Positions 8,372 to 18,361 of a stretch of 64,000 nucleotides of DNA are shown in pieces. The notes under the pieces were generated by a model that saw nothing but the letters and a program-made list of their open reading frames with translations, was not told where the DNA came from and did not search any database. Position 1 is the first letter of the stretch. Each line of letters starts with the position of its first letter. The translations under genes and the position numbers were made by a program. The stretch is from Qipengyuania polymorpha (GTDB taxonomy: Bacteria; Pseudomonadota; Alphaproteobacteria; Sphingomonadales; Sphingomonadaceae): contig NZ_JAIGNK010000001.1 in NCBI RefSeq assembly GCF_019711435.1, positions 248,001-312,000 on the forward strand, given 5' to 3'.

Positions 8372-9667
8372 CTACAGCGCCGCGATGGCGCGCACGGTCC
8401 GCTCCACATCGGCCTCGTCGGTCATCAGGCTCGGCGCGACCCGCATGTGTAGCGGACGGTAGAAGCCCGGCACCACGCTGGCGATGATGCCGGCCTCGTG
8501 CAGCTTGTCGACGCCTTCGTAAGGGTCCCATCCCTCGACGTCGAAGCAGATGATCCCGGCCGACATGTCCTGCGCATCGGGGGTGGCCAGTGTCACCTTC
8601 GGCAGCTTGCCGAGCTGCTCCTTGGTCGTGCTCGCCAGCGAGGCGATGCGGTCGGCAATGCGCGCGCGTCCGATGGAGGAGCAGAAGCGGAAGGCATCCT
8701 CGACCGCCCATGTGTGCTCGAAGGCGTGGAAACCGCCGGGCGTGTGATGCGCGGCAATCGGCATTTCCATCGGCGGCATCTTGCGCCAGCTCGGGTCGAA
8801 AGTGGGAATGCTGGCCTGCACGAAGGCCTGCGCCTCCGGCCGGGCCCAGACGATCCCCGTGCCGCGCGGGCCGTAGATCCACTTGTGGGTACCGGCGATG
8901 AAGAAGTCCGCGCCGAGGTCGGGGATGTCGATATCCTGGTTGCCGAAGCCGTGGACCCCGTCGACCGCGAAGAGCGTGCGCGCTTCGTCCGACTTGCCGT
9001 GGTTGTGCTTTGCCACGACCTCGCCAATCGCCTCGACCGGCATTTTGACGCCAGTGCCCGAATGCACCCAGGTCATGGCGAAGAGACGGGTGTTGTCCTT
9101 TAGCTGCTTGCGAACATTAGCCACGACCTCGTCCTTCGTCGCATTGCGCGAACTGTCATAGAGCGGCTCGCGTCGCAGGCCCGCACCGCCGCGCTGCGAA
9201 GCGTACATGGTCGAAATCTGCGTGACGATATGGTCGCGCGTGTCGGTCAGGATTTCGAAGTCCTTGCCGACGGGTATGTTCGACAGCGTGAGGCCGAGAC
9301 CCGCAGTGGTCGAGCCGACCTGTGCGATATGGTCCGCCTCACAGCCCATGAATTCGGCCGCCGCGTCGCGCAATCCGCGCTCGCAAGGGGCCATCATGTC
9401 ATGGATGTAGCCATGGCTGTTCTGGTCGAGGCCGAGACGGTGCCTGGCGATCGCCTCGCGTACCGGCTTCGGATGCGAGGCGAGGTAGAAGGCGCTCATC
9501 TGCGAGATTCCGGGCGCGGGATCGAATTGCGCCTTGATGTCGCGCCAGCTCGCATCGGCCAGCGTGTCCTGCGTCAGTGCCTTTGCCCGCACAGCAGGTC
9601 CCTGCGCCATCGTCAGCCCGGCAAGGCCGCCAGCCCCGGTTGCTGCAAGAAAATCACGTCTCTTCAT
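8372..9667 (-). CDS. Tat-exported class V aminotransferase
   Basis: 431 residues, beginning with a twin-arginine signal (MKRRDFLAATGAGG) that predicts export of a folded PLP protein to the periplasm. The catalytic fold is that of class V aminotransferases (isopenicillin N epimerase/cysteine desulfurase-like). AVDGVHGFG supplies the PLP-pyridine aspartate, and GTHKW carries the predicted Schiff-base lysine, Lys262. Exported family members are reported among isopenicillin-N-epimerase-like proteins, but their substrates are unknown. The start ATG at 9667 is fixed by the Tat motif. It is divergent from the AraC regulator, which could control it (inference). Confidence 0.85.
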   Translation of the reverse strand: MKRRDFLAATGAGGLAGLTMAQGPAVRAKALTQDTLADASWRDIKAQFDPAPGISQMSAFYLASHPKPVREAIARHRLGLDQNSHGYIHDMMAPCERGLRDAAAEFMGCEADHIAQVGSTTAGLGLTLSNIPVGKDFEILTDTRDHIVTQISTMYASQRGGAGLRREPLYDSSRNATKDEVVANVRKQLKDNTRLFAMTWVHSGTGVKMPVEAIGEVVAKHNHGKSDEARTLFAVDGVHGFGNQDIDIPDLGADFFIAGTHKWIYGPRGTGIVWARPEAQAFVQASIPTFDPSWRKMPPMEMPIAAHHTPGGFHAFEHTWAVEDAFRFCSSIGRARIADRIASLASTTKEQLGKLPKVTLATPDAQDMSAGIICFDVEGWDPYEGVDKLHEAGIIASVVPGFYRPLHMRVAPSLMTDEADVERTVRAIAAL

Positions 9668-9830
9668 GACTCAGCCCTCCCGAGTCGGGAGAATAGACCA
9701 ACATTCCACATGGGCAAAACGACCCGGGAATTGCGCCTTTTCGCTCACGCATTTGAATGCGTGTCGCGATTATACAATTCCCGGCGCCCAAAAGCTGCGC
9801 AGAGCTATTCGACCTGGGAGCAAATTTAGC

Positions 9831-10673
9831 ATGAAGTTCCGATACTTCAGGCCGCGTGATGATATCCGCGACTACGTCAGCAGCTATTACAGCGTGTCGT
9901 TCGACACGGGCGTCGAGGACGTCATGCGCGCCGAAATCGCGAATGTCCGCTTTCTCGTCAAAGGCAGGCTGACAAGCGATATTGGTGGCGATCCGCAGGG
10001 CTATGCGGCGCGCTCGGCCTTGCTTTGCGGGCCGACCCACCAGGCCACCAATGTCGGGTTTTCGGCCGGGTGCCATGTCTTCGGTGCAGCCGTTACGCCG
10101 CTGGGCTGGGCGCGGCTGTTCGAAGTGGATGCAAGCGAGCTGGCCGACAGGGTCGTCGCTCTCGAAGAGCACCTCAGCGGGGATCAGTGCACGCTCGCCA
10201 AGCGCGTAATGACTGCGCCTGACGACGAAACGCGCGTCGCCGCCTGCGATCATCTGTTCGCTTCGATGGCCGACCAGGACAGGCCGATCAACCAGCATTT
10301 CCTCGATGAGGTGACTGCCTGGATCACCGCGCCCGAAAGCAACGAGCTGTCAGATCTGCTCGAGCGGTTCGACCTCTCGAAACGGCAGGTGGAACGGCTC
10401 TCGAAGAAGTATTTCGGCTGCCCGCCCAAGTTGCTCCATCGCAAGTTTCGCGCGCTGACTTCGGCAAATCGCCTCGTGTGGAACGAGCTCACCGACTGGC
10501 GCGAAGCGGCCTCGACCCATTACTACGATCAGCCGCATTTCATTCGCGAGTTCAAACACTTCAACGGGCGTACGCCGACCGAATTCATCAAGGGCGCGCA
10601 TCTGCTGGTGCGCGCGACGCTGCAGGAACGCCTGCAGATTGCGCACCGTTCGCCCTTCAGCCTGATAGGATAG
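9831..10673 (+). CDS. AraC family transcriptional regulator
   Basis: 280 residues. The N-terminal part (about 1-150) has the pattern of the sensor domain (DUF6597-like) that starts FRPRDDIRDYV. The C-terminal part (about 165-265) is a double helix-turn-helix of the AraC/XylS type with LSKRQVERLSKKYFG in the first HTH and YYDQPHFIREFKHFNGRTP in the second. The frame is open upstream to 9534, but the ATG at 9831 has a GGGAG site and starts the conserved domain. The divergent aminotransferase gene is its nearest possible target; the effector is unknown. Confidence 0.87.
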   Translation: MKFRYFRPRDDIRDYVSSYYSVSFDTGVEDVMRAEIANVRFLVKGRLTSDIGGDPQGYAARSALLCGPTHQATNVGFSAGCHVFGAAVTPLGWARLFEVDASELADRVVALEEHLSGDQCTLAKRVMTAPDDETRVAACDHLFASMADQDRPINQHFLDEVTAWITAPESNELSDLLERFDLSKRQVERLSKKYFGCPPKLLHRKFRALTSANRLVWNELTDWREAASTHYYDQPHFIREFKHFNGRTPTEFIKGAHLLVRATLQERLQIAHRSPFSLIG

Positions 10674-10696
10674 GGGCGGCCCTCTCGAGCCGCCCC
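10673..10696 (+). terminator. Possible terminator hairpin after the AraC gene
   Basis: GGGGCGGC (10673-10680) and GCCGCCCC (10689-10696) form a perfect 8-bp stem immediately at the stop codon of the AraC gene. No U-run follows, so intrinsic termination is uncertain. Confidence 0.4.
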
Positions 10697-10724
10697 CATC
10701 AGGTTAGCCAGTTCGTGTCCGGCC

Positions 10725-11162
10725 TCAGGCCGCCTGCTGGATTTCGCGCAGGGTCAGGTCGAAGGTCACGTCCTCGCCGGCGAGCGGGTGGTTGCCGTCG
10801 GCCTTCACCGCTTCCTCGCCCACTTCGAGGATGTAGAGCGTCATCGGCTGGCCGTTGGGGGCCTGCGCGTTCAGCGCCATGCCCGGCTGCGGAGCGGGCT
10901 CGGGCGGCAGGTTGGCGCGCGGGATGTCGATGACCAGTTCCTCGCGGCGCGGGCCGAAGGCGTTGTCGCTGGCGATTTCGACCGTCTTGCTGTCGCCCAC
11001 GCTCATGCCGGTGAGCGCCTCTTCGATGGCGGGGAAAATCTGTCCGGCGCCGAGCTGGACCTGCTGCGGACCGACTTCTTCGGTGTTGCCGATAATCTCG
11101 CCGTCGCCGCGCTTGAGGACGTAGTCGATGGTTACGGTGTCACCGTTGTTGGGAGTGGTCAT
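10725..11162 (-). CDS. FKBP-type peptidyl-prolyl isomerase, SlyD-like
   Basis: A 145-residue cytosolic protein of the SlyD-type FKBP family, with an FKBP half-domain (VTIDYVLKRGDGEII near the start), an inserted chaperone flap in the middle, and the return strand LTLREIQ at the C-terminus. It would catalyse prolyl cis/trans isomerisation and assist folding. Unlike E. coli SlyD it has no His/Cys-rich metal-binding tail. The ATG at 11162 follows AAAGGA; the longer open frame to 11303 is unsupported. Confidence 0.88.
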   Translation of the reverse strand: MTTPNNGDTVTIDYVLKRGDGEIIGNTEEVGPQQVQLGAGQIFPAIEEALTGMSVGDSKTVEIASDNAFGPRREELVIDIPRANLPPEPAPQPGMALNAQAPNGQPMTLYILEVGEEAVKADGNHPLAGEDVTFDLTLREIQQAA

Positions 11163-11340
11163 GGATATCCTTTGAAATTTCGTGTTCGCGGCGCGGGAAT
11201 GGATGCGCCGACAGGAACAGCACCCGCGAACCGGGCGCTTCACCTTGTATTGTGTCAAACCCGTGCGGGGTGAGTCAAACAGGGGCCGGGGGCAGGCGTG
11301 CACAAGGGTTTCTTAGCGTGTGCCTGCTAGGCGAGGGCAC

Positions 11341-11607
11341 ATGCAGTGCAACCGCAAGACCGCAATCTGGGCCTCGCTGGCCTTCGGCGTCGCCCTCGCG
11401 CTCTACGCGCTCGACGGCCCCGCCGACTATTCGCCACCGACCAGCCGCGTAGTGCGCGGCGCGGGCGAGATCATCAACGGGGCGATTGCGCTCTTTGGCG
11501 AGACCGGTGCCGCCCTTTGCTTCGTTTTCCTGGGCGTTGTCATGGCCGCCATCTCCGCCCTGCTGTGCCCCACTGCGCGCCAGCGCGGGGAAACCGGGCG
11601 CGGGTGA
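11341..11607 (+). CDS. Small two-helix membrane protein, copy 1 of a duplicated gene
   Basis: An 88-residue protein with two hydrophobic segments (about residues 8-24 and 54-75) separated by a polar loop DGPADYSPPTSRVVRG. I do not recognise a family. The interest is its near-copy at 12875-13085: the shared stretch begins at codon 2-3 here and runs to the second membrane segment, with the frame preserved. The EEP-family gene lies between the copies. The ATG at 11341 begins MQCNRKTAIW; the longer open frame starting at 11320 is less likely. Confidence 0.65.
   Translation: MQCNRKTAIWASLAFGVALALYALDGPADYSPPTSRVVRGAGEIINGAIALFGETGAALCFVFLGVVMAAISALLCPTARQRGETGRG
11346..11556 (+). repeat. Direct repeat, left copy
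   Basis: This roughly 210-bp stretch recurs at 12875-13085, offset by 1529 bp. Over the first about 130 bp I count about a dozen differences by eye; the rest is more diverged. It corresponds to most of the small membrane-protein gene. Confidence 0.8.
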
Positions 11608-11689
11608 TAGCTTTACCGCGGCGATGGACCGCTGCGGCCAACAGGCCTAGCCCTATCCGATATCGGCAATTTACCGGAAGGTTGGGGTG

Positions 11690-12811
11690 ATGGTTTTCAG
11701 GACAAACGCCCAGGGGTGGCGCCGAATTGGCATCTGGGCCTTGCGCCTGTTTGCCATCCTGCTGGTGGGCGGTTCGCTGCTGAGCACGAGTGATTTCAAC
11801 CAGTGGTGGATCCGCATCTGGGATTTTCCGCGCGTGCAGATCCTGATTGCGATGGTCGCCAGCGCTTTTGCCTTGTGGTTTCTCGACAAGGCATGGCGGC
11901 CCTGGGTTCCGCTGGCGCTGATAGTGGCGAGCACCTGGCAGTTTTATCGCGTGCTTCCCTATACGCCCCTTGTCTCACCCGATATCGCGCAGGTCGCCGA
12001 GGGCGATGCGCAGGGCGAGGGCTGCTTCAGCCTGCTGACGCTCAACGTGCTGCAGAAAAACCGCGACTACCAGCGCACCATCGACCTCATCCGCCGCGCC
12101 GATGCCGATATCGTGCTGCTGACCGAAACCGACCAGGCCTGGGCCGACGCGGTGGCAGACGCGCTTTCGGCCTATCCCGGGCGCATCGACCGCCCGCTGG
12201 ACAACACCTACGGCATCATGTTCGCCTCGCGCTTGCCGATGAGCAACGCCTCGATCCAGGACCTCGCGCAGGCCGACACGCCCTCGGTCTTCGCCACGCT
12301 GCAGGCTGGCGGGCACAGCTTTCGCATGATCGGCCTCCACCCGCGTCCGCCCAAGCCCAAGCAGGACACGGAGGAACGCGACGCCGAAATCGTCGTCGCC
12401 GCCCGCATGGCGCGCGACCTTAATATGCCGGTGATGGCGATTGGCGATTTCAACGATGTCGCGTGGTCCGACACGACGCGGCTGTTCATGGACATCGGCG
12501 GCTTGCTCGACCCGCGAAAGGGGCGGGGGACCTACGCCAGCTTCCCGGCGGGCATGGTCTGGCTCGGCTGGCCGCTCGACCACCTTTTCGTGACCGAGGA
12601 ATTCCTGCTGGCGGATATGGAAGTCGGCAAGTCGGTCGGCTCCGACCACCGCCCCTTCATGGCCCGCCTGTGCCTCGACCCCGAAGCCGCCCGCCTGCGC
12701 AACGAAAAGGCCGAAGGTCCAAGCGCGGAGGACGAGGAGGACGCGAACGAGGTGATGGAGGACTTCGAAGAGGACAAGGCGAAGGACGCCGTGGAGGGGG
12801 AAGAGGGGTAG
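11690..12811 (+). CDS. Endonuclease/exonuclease/phosphatase (EEP) family membrane-anchored protein
   Basis: 373 residues. Three hydrophobic segments occupy the N-terminal 90 residues (about 13-32, 48-65 and 68-85). An EEP fold follows, with the metal and catalytic residues in order: LNVLQKN (Asn), LLTETDQAW (Glu), GDFND (Asp/Asn), PLDHLF (His) and SDHRP (Asp-His). EEP proteins hydrolyse phosphodiester bonds in nucleic acids, phospholipids or nucleotides; with this membrane anchor a periplasm-facing role is plausible. The last about 40 residues are highly acidic. The ATG at 11690 follows GGAAGG; a GTG directly before it is an alternative. It sits between the two small-gene repeats. Confidence 0.85.
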   Translation: MVFRTNAQGWRRIGIWALRLFAILLVGGSLLSTSDFNQWWIRIWDFPRVQILIAMVASAFALWFLDKAWRPWVPLALIVASTWQFYRVLPYTPLVSPDIAQVAEGDAQGEGCFSLLTLNVLQKNRDYQRTIDLIRRADADIVLLTETDQAWADAVADALSAYPGRIDRPLDNTYGIMFASRLPMSNASIQDLAQADTPSVFATLQAGGHSFRMIGLHPRPPKPKQDTEERDAEIVVAARMARDLNMPVMAIGDFNDVAWSDTTRLFMDIGGLLDPRKGRGTYASFPAGMVWLGWPLDHLFVTEEFLLADMEVGKSVGSDHRPFMARLCLDPEAARLRNEKAEGPSAEDEEDANEVMEDFEEDKAKDAVEGEEG

Positions 12812-12874
12812 GGGGAGCGTGACGGTTTTTCGATGAAATGCGCACAGGTCCCGCCCGCTTGTTCGGCAAAGGCG

Positions 12875-13085
12875 GTGCAAACGCAAGACCGCAATCTTGG
12901 CCTCGCTGGCCTTCGGCGCCGGCCTCGCGCTCTACGCGCTCGACGGCCCCGCCGACTACTCGCCCCCGACCAGCCGCGTGGTGCGGGGGCTGGGCGAGAT
13001 CATCAACAGCGCGATTTACGCCTTTGGCGAGGTCGGCGCGGCGGTGGTGTTTGTGATGGTCGGGGTGGTGATGGCAGGGGCGTCG
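12875..13085 (+). repeat. Direct repeat, right copy
   Basis: This is the second copy of the 11346-11556 repeat. The two copies flank the EEP-family gene in the same orientation. Divergence is higher in the 3' half. Confidence 0.8.
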
Positions 13086-13124
13086 GCGGCGCCCTGTCCG
13101 TTTGGGCGTGATGCTCAACCATAG
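12897..13124 (+). CDS. Small two-helix membrane protein, copy 2, start codon apparently lost
   Basis: A 75-residue frame homologous to the protein at 11341-11607 (same DGPADYSPPTSRVVRG loop and two hydrophobic stretches). The ATG of copy 1 is not conserved: in the homologous frame upstream there is no ATG or GTG before the TGA at 12834-12836, and the first usable start is a TTG at 12897 inside the first membrane helix. ATGs at 12833 and 12838 are in other frames. It may be a truncated paralogue or a pseudogene. The frame itself is intact, which suggests either recent loss or translation from the TTG. Confidence 0.45.
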   Translation: MASLAFGAGLALYALDGPADYSPPTSRVVRGLGEIINSAIYAFGEVGAAVVFVMVGVVMAGASAAPCPFGRDAQP

Positions 13125-13143
13125 GCGAGCTCTCGCAACAATC

Positions 13144-13836
13144 TCACTGGAATCGGACGTCGTGTTTTGCGCCTTGAACCTCGTATTGAACATTCGATGA
13201 TCGTTGATGGGCTTGGCCGTCCTCATCTTTGTATTGGAGGACAAATTGCCAGCTCGGATACTTGTTCACGTCCAATCGCAAGCTAACTTCGAAATTTGAG
13301 TCTTTTCGCAGATGATCAACTTTGCGCAGCTCTTTCATCGGTCCTTCCGCGTCTCGGCGATACAACACAATGTCGGTGCACTCGCCGCCCACGTTGGTAA
13401 TGGTGTATTTAAATTTTACATCGTTGCCCGATATCATCGTGACGCCACCGGAGAGCCGAAACTGCGGAGCGCGCAGTTCCTTTTCCTTCTCAAACGTCAA
13501 AGCGACCGATTGCCGATCTAGATCCAACTGACTGCGCGTAACGTCGACCAATTGGCGTGATTGTTCGACAGCATTGTTGAGCTCAATAGCTTGAATTCGA
13601 AGCTCTTGACCTTGCTGGAGAAACCCTAAGACGAGCCATAAGAAAGCCAAGGGGCTAAAGGCGCCTGCGAGGAAATCACCCAACTCATTTGGCTTTAGAT
13701 CGAGTATTCCAACCTCGAACTGACTTCCGGTTAAAGCCAATGCCAACAGGTATACGGCAGTTGCAAATGCTCCCCACCCGAAAAGTGGTGCTCTTTTCGG
13801 TACTTTCTGCAGTCCATCCTCATCTTTAGCGACCAA
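13144..13836 (-). CDS. Unknown two-helix membrane protein with coiled coil, atypical composition
   Basis: A 230-residue protein I cannot assign. Two hydrophobic segments (about 20-37 and 52-72) are followed by a coiled-coil-like stretch (about 73-118, QELRIQAIELNNAVEQSRQ) and a beta-rich C-terminal domain (about 120-215). The gene is visibly richer in A+T than its neighbours, which suggests acquisition by transfer. The start is a TTG at 13836, two codons after the ettA stop codon TAG and in the same reading frame, so translation would depend on coupling to ettA or on the AGGTAGGCGG overlapping its end. No ATG is available near the N-terminus. Confidence 0.6.
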   Translation of the reverse strand: MVAKDEDGLQKVPKRAPLFGWGAFATAVYLLALALTGSQFEVGILDLKPNELGDFLAGAFSPLAFLWLVLGFLQQGQELRIQAIELNNAVEQSRQLVDVTRSQLDLDRQSVALTFEKEKELRAPQFRLSGGVTMISGNDVKFKYTITNVGGECTDIVLYRRDAEGPMKELRKVDHLRKDSNFEVSLRLDVNKYPSWQFVLQYKDEDGQAHQRSSNVQYEVQGAKHDVRFQ

Positions 13837-13842
13837 TTCCGC

Positions 13843-15516
<1,674 letters not shown>

Positions 15517-15655
15517 CGGGCGAATCCTTGGATGTCTTCAAGAGAATGGGGAAGTTGCGCTGCCAGATAGTCACGCAAGGGCTTCGGGGCAAGGTTGCAG
15601 GCGCGAATAAGGAAAGGGGTTGGCATGCGCGCTGGCGCTGGTAGCAAGCCTCCCC

Positions 15656-17011
15656 ATGAAAAGGTCGTTCCTCGCGCTTGCCGCGCTTTCGCTTTCCGTC
15701 CCTGCCTATGCCGACAGCGCCGATGACGCGCTGGAAAGCGACACCATCGCGTGGGATTTCGTCGAGGGTATCACCACAGAGATCGGCCCGCGTATGCCGG
15801 GCACCGAGCAGGAAGAGCGTGGGCGCGTCTGGGCGATGGACTGGCTGCGCACGAACGGCTTCGCCAATGTCGTGAACGAGCCGTTCGAGATGGAGACATG
15901 GGTGCGAGGGCAGGAAACCGCCGAGGTCACCGCGCCCTTCGCCCAGCCGATGGCGATTACCGCGCTCTCGACCACCAGTTCGACCGGGCCTGAAGGCGTG
16001 GAAGCCGAAGTGGTCTACTTCCCCGCCTATTCCGACCTCGATGCCGCGGCCCCCGGCAGCCTTGCGGGCAAAATTGCTTTCGTGAGCCACGACATGCGCC
16101 GCGCGCAGGATGGCTCGCACTACGGTTTTGCAGGACCGGCACGCTGGATGGCGCCCTCGCTGGCGGCGAGCAAGGGGGCGGTGGCTACCGTTATCCGCTC
16201 GGTCGGCACCGATAACCACCGCGTGCCCCACACCGGCACGACCACCTTTGCCGAGGGCGTCGCGCCCATTCCGGCAGGCGCGCTCTCCAACCCCGATGCC
16301 GACAATCTGGAGCGCATGTTCGAGCGTGCCGATGGCAAGCCCATCCGCATGAAGCTGGTCCTGACCCCGCGCGACCTTGGCACGACGATGAGCGGCAATG
16401 TCACCGGCGAAATCGTCGGCCGCGACCCATCGCTGCCACCGGTCCTGCTCGCATGCCATCTCGACAGCTGGGACCTCGGCACGGGCGCTATCGACGACGG
16501 TGCAGGCTGCGGCATCATCGCCGCTGCGGCCAGGCATGTCGCATCGCAGGGCCAGCCCCTGCGCACCATCCGCGTGCTCTTTGCGGGTGCGGAGGAAACC
16601 GGCCTGTGGGGCTCGAAGGCCTATGCCGCTGACCATGCGGACGAGCGCATGTTCGTCGGGCTCGAAAGCGATTTCGGGGCAGGGCGCATCTGGCGGCTGG
16701 AAAGCAACTTCACCGGTAGCGACACGCCGCTTTATCGCAAGCTGGCGGCTGCTGTCGCGCGCTTCGGTGTCGCGCCGAGCCGCAATGTCGCGACCGGCGG
16801 TGCGGACCTCAACCTCGTGCGCGAGCAGAAGGGACCGCTCATCGACCTGCAGCAGGACGGCACGCAATATTTCGACCTCCACCACACTGCCGACGATACG
16901 CTCGACAAGGTGGACCCGGCGGACCTCAGGCAGAATGTCGCAGTTTGGACGGCAGTGGTCGGCATCCTTGCCAACCACGGCGTAGAAATCGTCCTGCCGA
17001 CTTCCGAGTAA
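15656..17011 (+). CDS. Secreted M28-family metallopeptidase (carboxypeptidase Q-like)
   Basis: A 451-residue exported zinc peptidase. The signal peptide (about 1-20, ending PAYA) is followed by a PA-domain-bearing region (about 90-230) and an M28 catalytic core. Zinc ligands and catalytic residues appear in order: His268 (ACHLDSWD), Asp280 (GAIDDGAG), the Glu pair 313-314 (AGAEETGLWG), Asp339 (LESDFG) and His409/410 (DLHHTADD). The family cleaves N-terminal residues or dipeptides in the periplasm or outside the cell. I start at the ATG at 15656 because it gives the signal peptide; the frame extends 12 codons upstream. Confidence 0.9.
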   Translation: MKRSFLALAALSLSVPAYADSADDALESDTIAWDFVEGITTEIGPRMPGTEQEERGRVWAMDWLRTNGFANVVNEPFEMETWVRGQETAEVTAPFAQPMAITALSTTSSTGPEGVEAEVVYFPAYSDLDAAAPGSLAGKIAFVSHDMRRAQDGSHYGFAGPARWMAPSLAASKGAVATVIRSVGTDNHRVPHTGTTTFAEGVAPIPAGALSNPDADNLERMFERADGKPIRMKLVLTPRDLGTTMSGNVTGEIVGRDPSLPPVLLACHLDSWDLGTGAIDDGAGCGIIAAAARHVASQGQPLRTIRVLFAGAEETGLWGSKAYAADHADERMFVGLESDFGAGRIWRLESNFTGSDTPLYRKLAAAVARFGVAPSRNVATGGADLNLVREQKGPLIDLQQDGTQYFDLHHTADDTLDKVDPADLRQNVAVWTAVVGILANHGVEIVLPTSE

Positions 17012-17146
17012 CCGCGCGCAAAGGAAAAGTTGCATCCATTCCGGCGCGAACCGGGGTGCCGGGACTTGTAAGCATGCGTCACATCTTTAAGGAAGATTAA
17101 GTATTCGGGCCTAGGGAGGGCCTTCGAGAGGGACAGGGGCGGTCCT

Positions 17147-18361
17147 ATGAGAGAGATGATTGCAGGCTTGGTGACACCCGCCATGGCGGTGGTGTTCGTC
17201 GTGCTGTTCCTCATCCTGTGGCACCGCGGCAAGATGGGCAGCTACGTCCTCGCATTCGCCATTTCCTACATGTTTTTCGCGGCCGGTTTCATGGTGACGC
17301 ATGTGCTCGACACGGCGGCCTTCTACACCTGGCACGTTACCCAGTTCTTCTACACCGTCTCAACCGTGTGCATCGCCTGGGGCCTCGCACGCCGCGTGGG
17401 CCAGCCGACCTATCTCGGTATCTTCCTGACGATCTACGTGGTGGCCGCTCTCGCACTGGGCGCGGCGATCGTGCTGTCGCCCGACGTTTCCGCGCGCCTT
17501 GTCATTGTCAATATCGGCTACGGCGTGATGGCGGTCGTGACGATGATGAACCTCCTGGCTGCGAAGCGCCGGCGCGGGATCGACAACCTTATCATCGGGG
17601 TCCAGGCGGTTGTCGCGGCGCAGTTCCTCGTCCGTCCCAGCCTCACCTTGCTTGTCGAAACCAGCATTTCCCCCAGCGAGTACCGCGAATCGCTCTATTA
17701 CGCCGTGCTCAGCCTGTCGGTGGCGCTCATCAGCGTCATCAGTGCGATGGTGCTGGTCGGAGCCTGCATCTACGACCAGGTGCGCGCAGTGCGCCAGCGC
17801 GCCGAACTCGACGCGCTGACCGGCCTCAGGACCCGCCGCGCTTTCGAGAAGGACGTTGTCGCGATGATGGACAAGGCCAAGGCACAGGGCAGGCCGGTGG
17901 CGCTGGTGGTGGCCGATATCGACCACTTCAAGGCTGTGAACGATGTCTATGGTCACCAGGTCGGGGATATGGCGATTGCCGCATTTGGCGAGGTCATCCA
18001 GGACACGATCCGTGACGGCGATATCGCCGGACGCATCGGGGGCGAGGAGTTCTGCGTCCTTGCGTGGAACTGCGAAGGCGCAGCTGCGGTGGCCATGGCC
18101 GACCGGATCCGTACGCGCTTCGCCGCGCTCCAGGTCGATGGGCTGCCCGAAGGCCACCGTCTCACCGCCAGCTTCGGCGTCGCCGGACGGCGCGAGGGCG
18201 AAGGGTACGGCAAAGTCTTCGCGCGCAGCGATGCGGCCCTCTATCGCGCCAAGGAGACCGGTCGCAACCGCACCCTGGGCGACGAGAGCGGCGCCAGCGC
18301 GGATCGGGTCACCTCGATCGTAAGCGAGGTCGATAGCCTTCGCCGCGTCCGCAAGGCTTAG
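17147..18361 (+). CDS. Membrane-bound diguanylate cyclase (GGDEF)
   Basis: A 404-residue inner-membrane protein with six hydrophobic segments in the first 210 residues (MASE-like sensor region), followed by a GGDEF domain (about 222-375). The active-site motif is GGEEF at residues 298-302. The product-binding I-site RxxD is present at 289-292, exactly five residues upstream. It should make cyclic di-GMP from two GTP and be feedback-inhibited. There is no EAL domain. Its stop overlaps that of the convergent DUF1501 gene by 4 bp. Confidence 0.93.
   Translation: MREMIAGLVTPAMAVVFVVLFLILWHRGKMGSYVLAFAISYMFFAAGFMVTHVLDTAAFYTWHVTQFFYTVSTVCIAWGLARRVGQPTYLGIFLTIYVVAALALGAAIVLSPDVSARLVIVNIGYGVMAVVTMMNLLAAKRRRGIDNLIIGVQAVVAAQFLVRPSLTLLVETSISPSEYRESLYYAVLSLSVALISVISAMVLVGACIYDQVRAVRQRAELDALTGLRTRRAFEKDVVAMMDKAKAQGRPVALVVADIDHFKAVNDVYGHQVGDMAIAAFGEVIQDTIRDGDIAGRIGGEEFCVLAWNCEGAAAVAMADRIRTRFAALQVDGLPEGHRLTASFGVAGRREGEGYGKVFARSDAALYRAKETGRNRTLGDESGASADRVTSIVSEVDSLRRVRKA

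Noticed and set aside
12833-13111. Frames starting with ATG at 12833 and 12838 over repeat copy 2
   Set aside because: They are out of frame with the protein of copy 1 and give Arg/Pro-rich nonsense; the homologous frame is that of the TTG at 12897.
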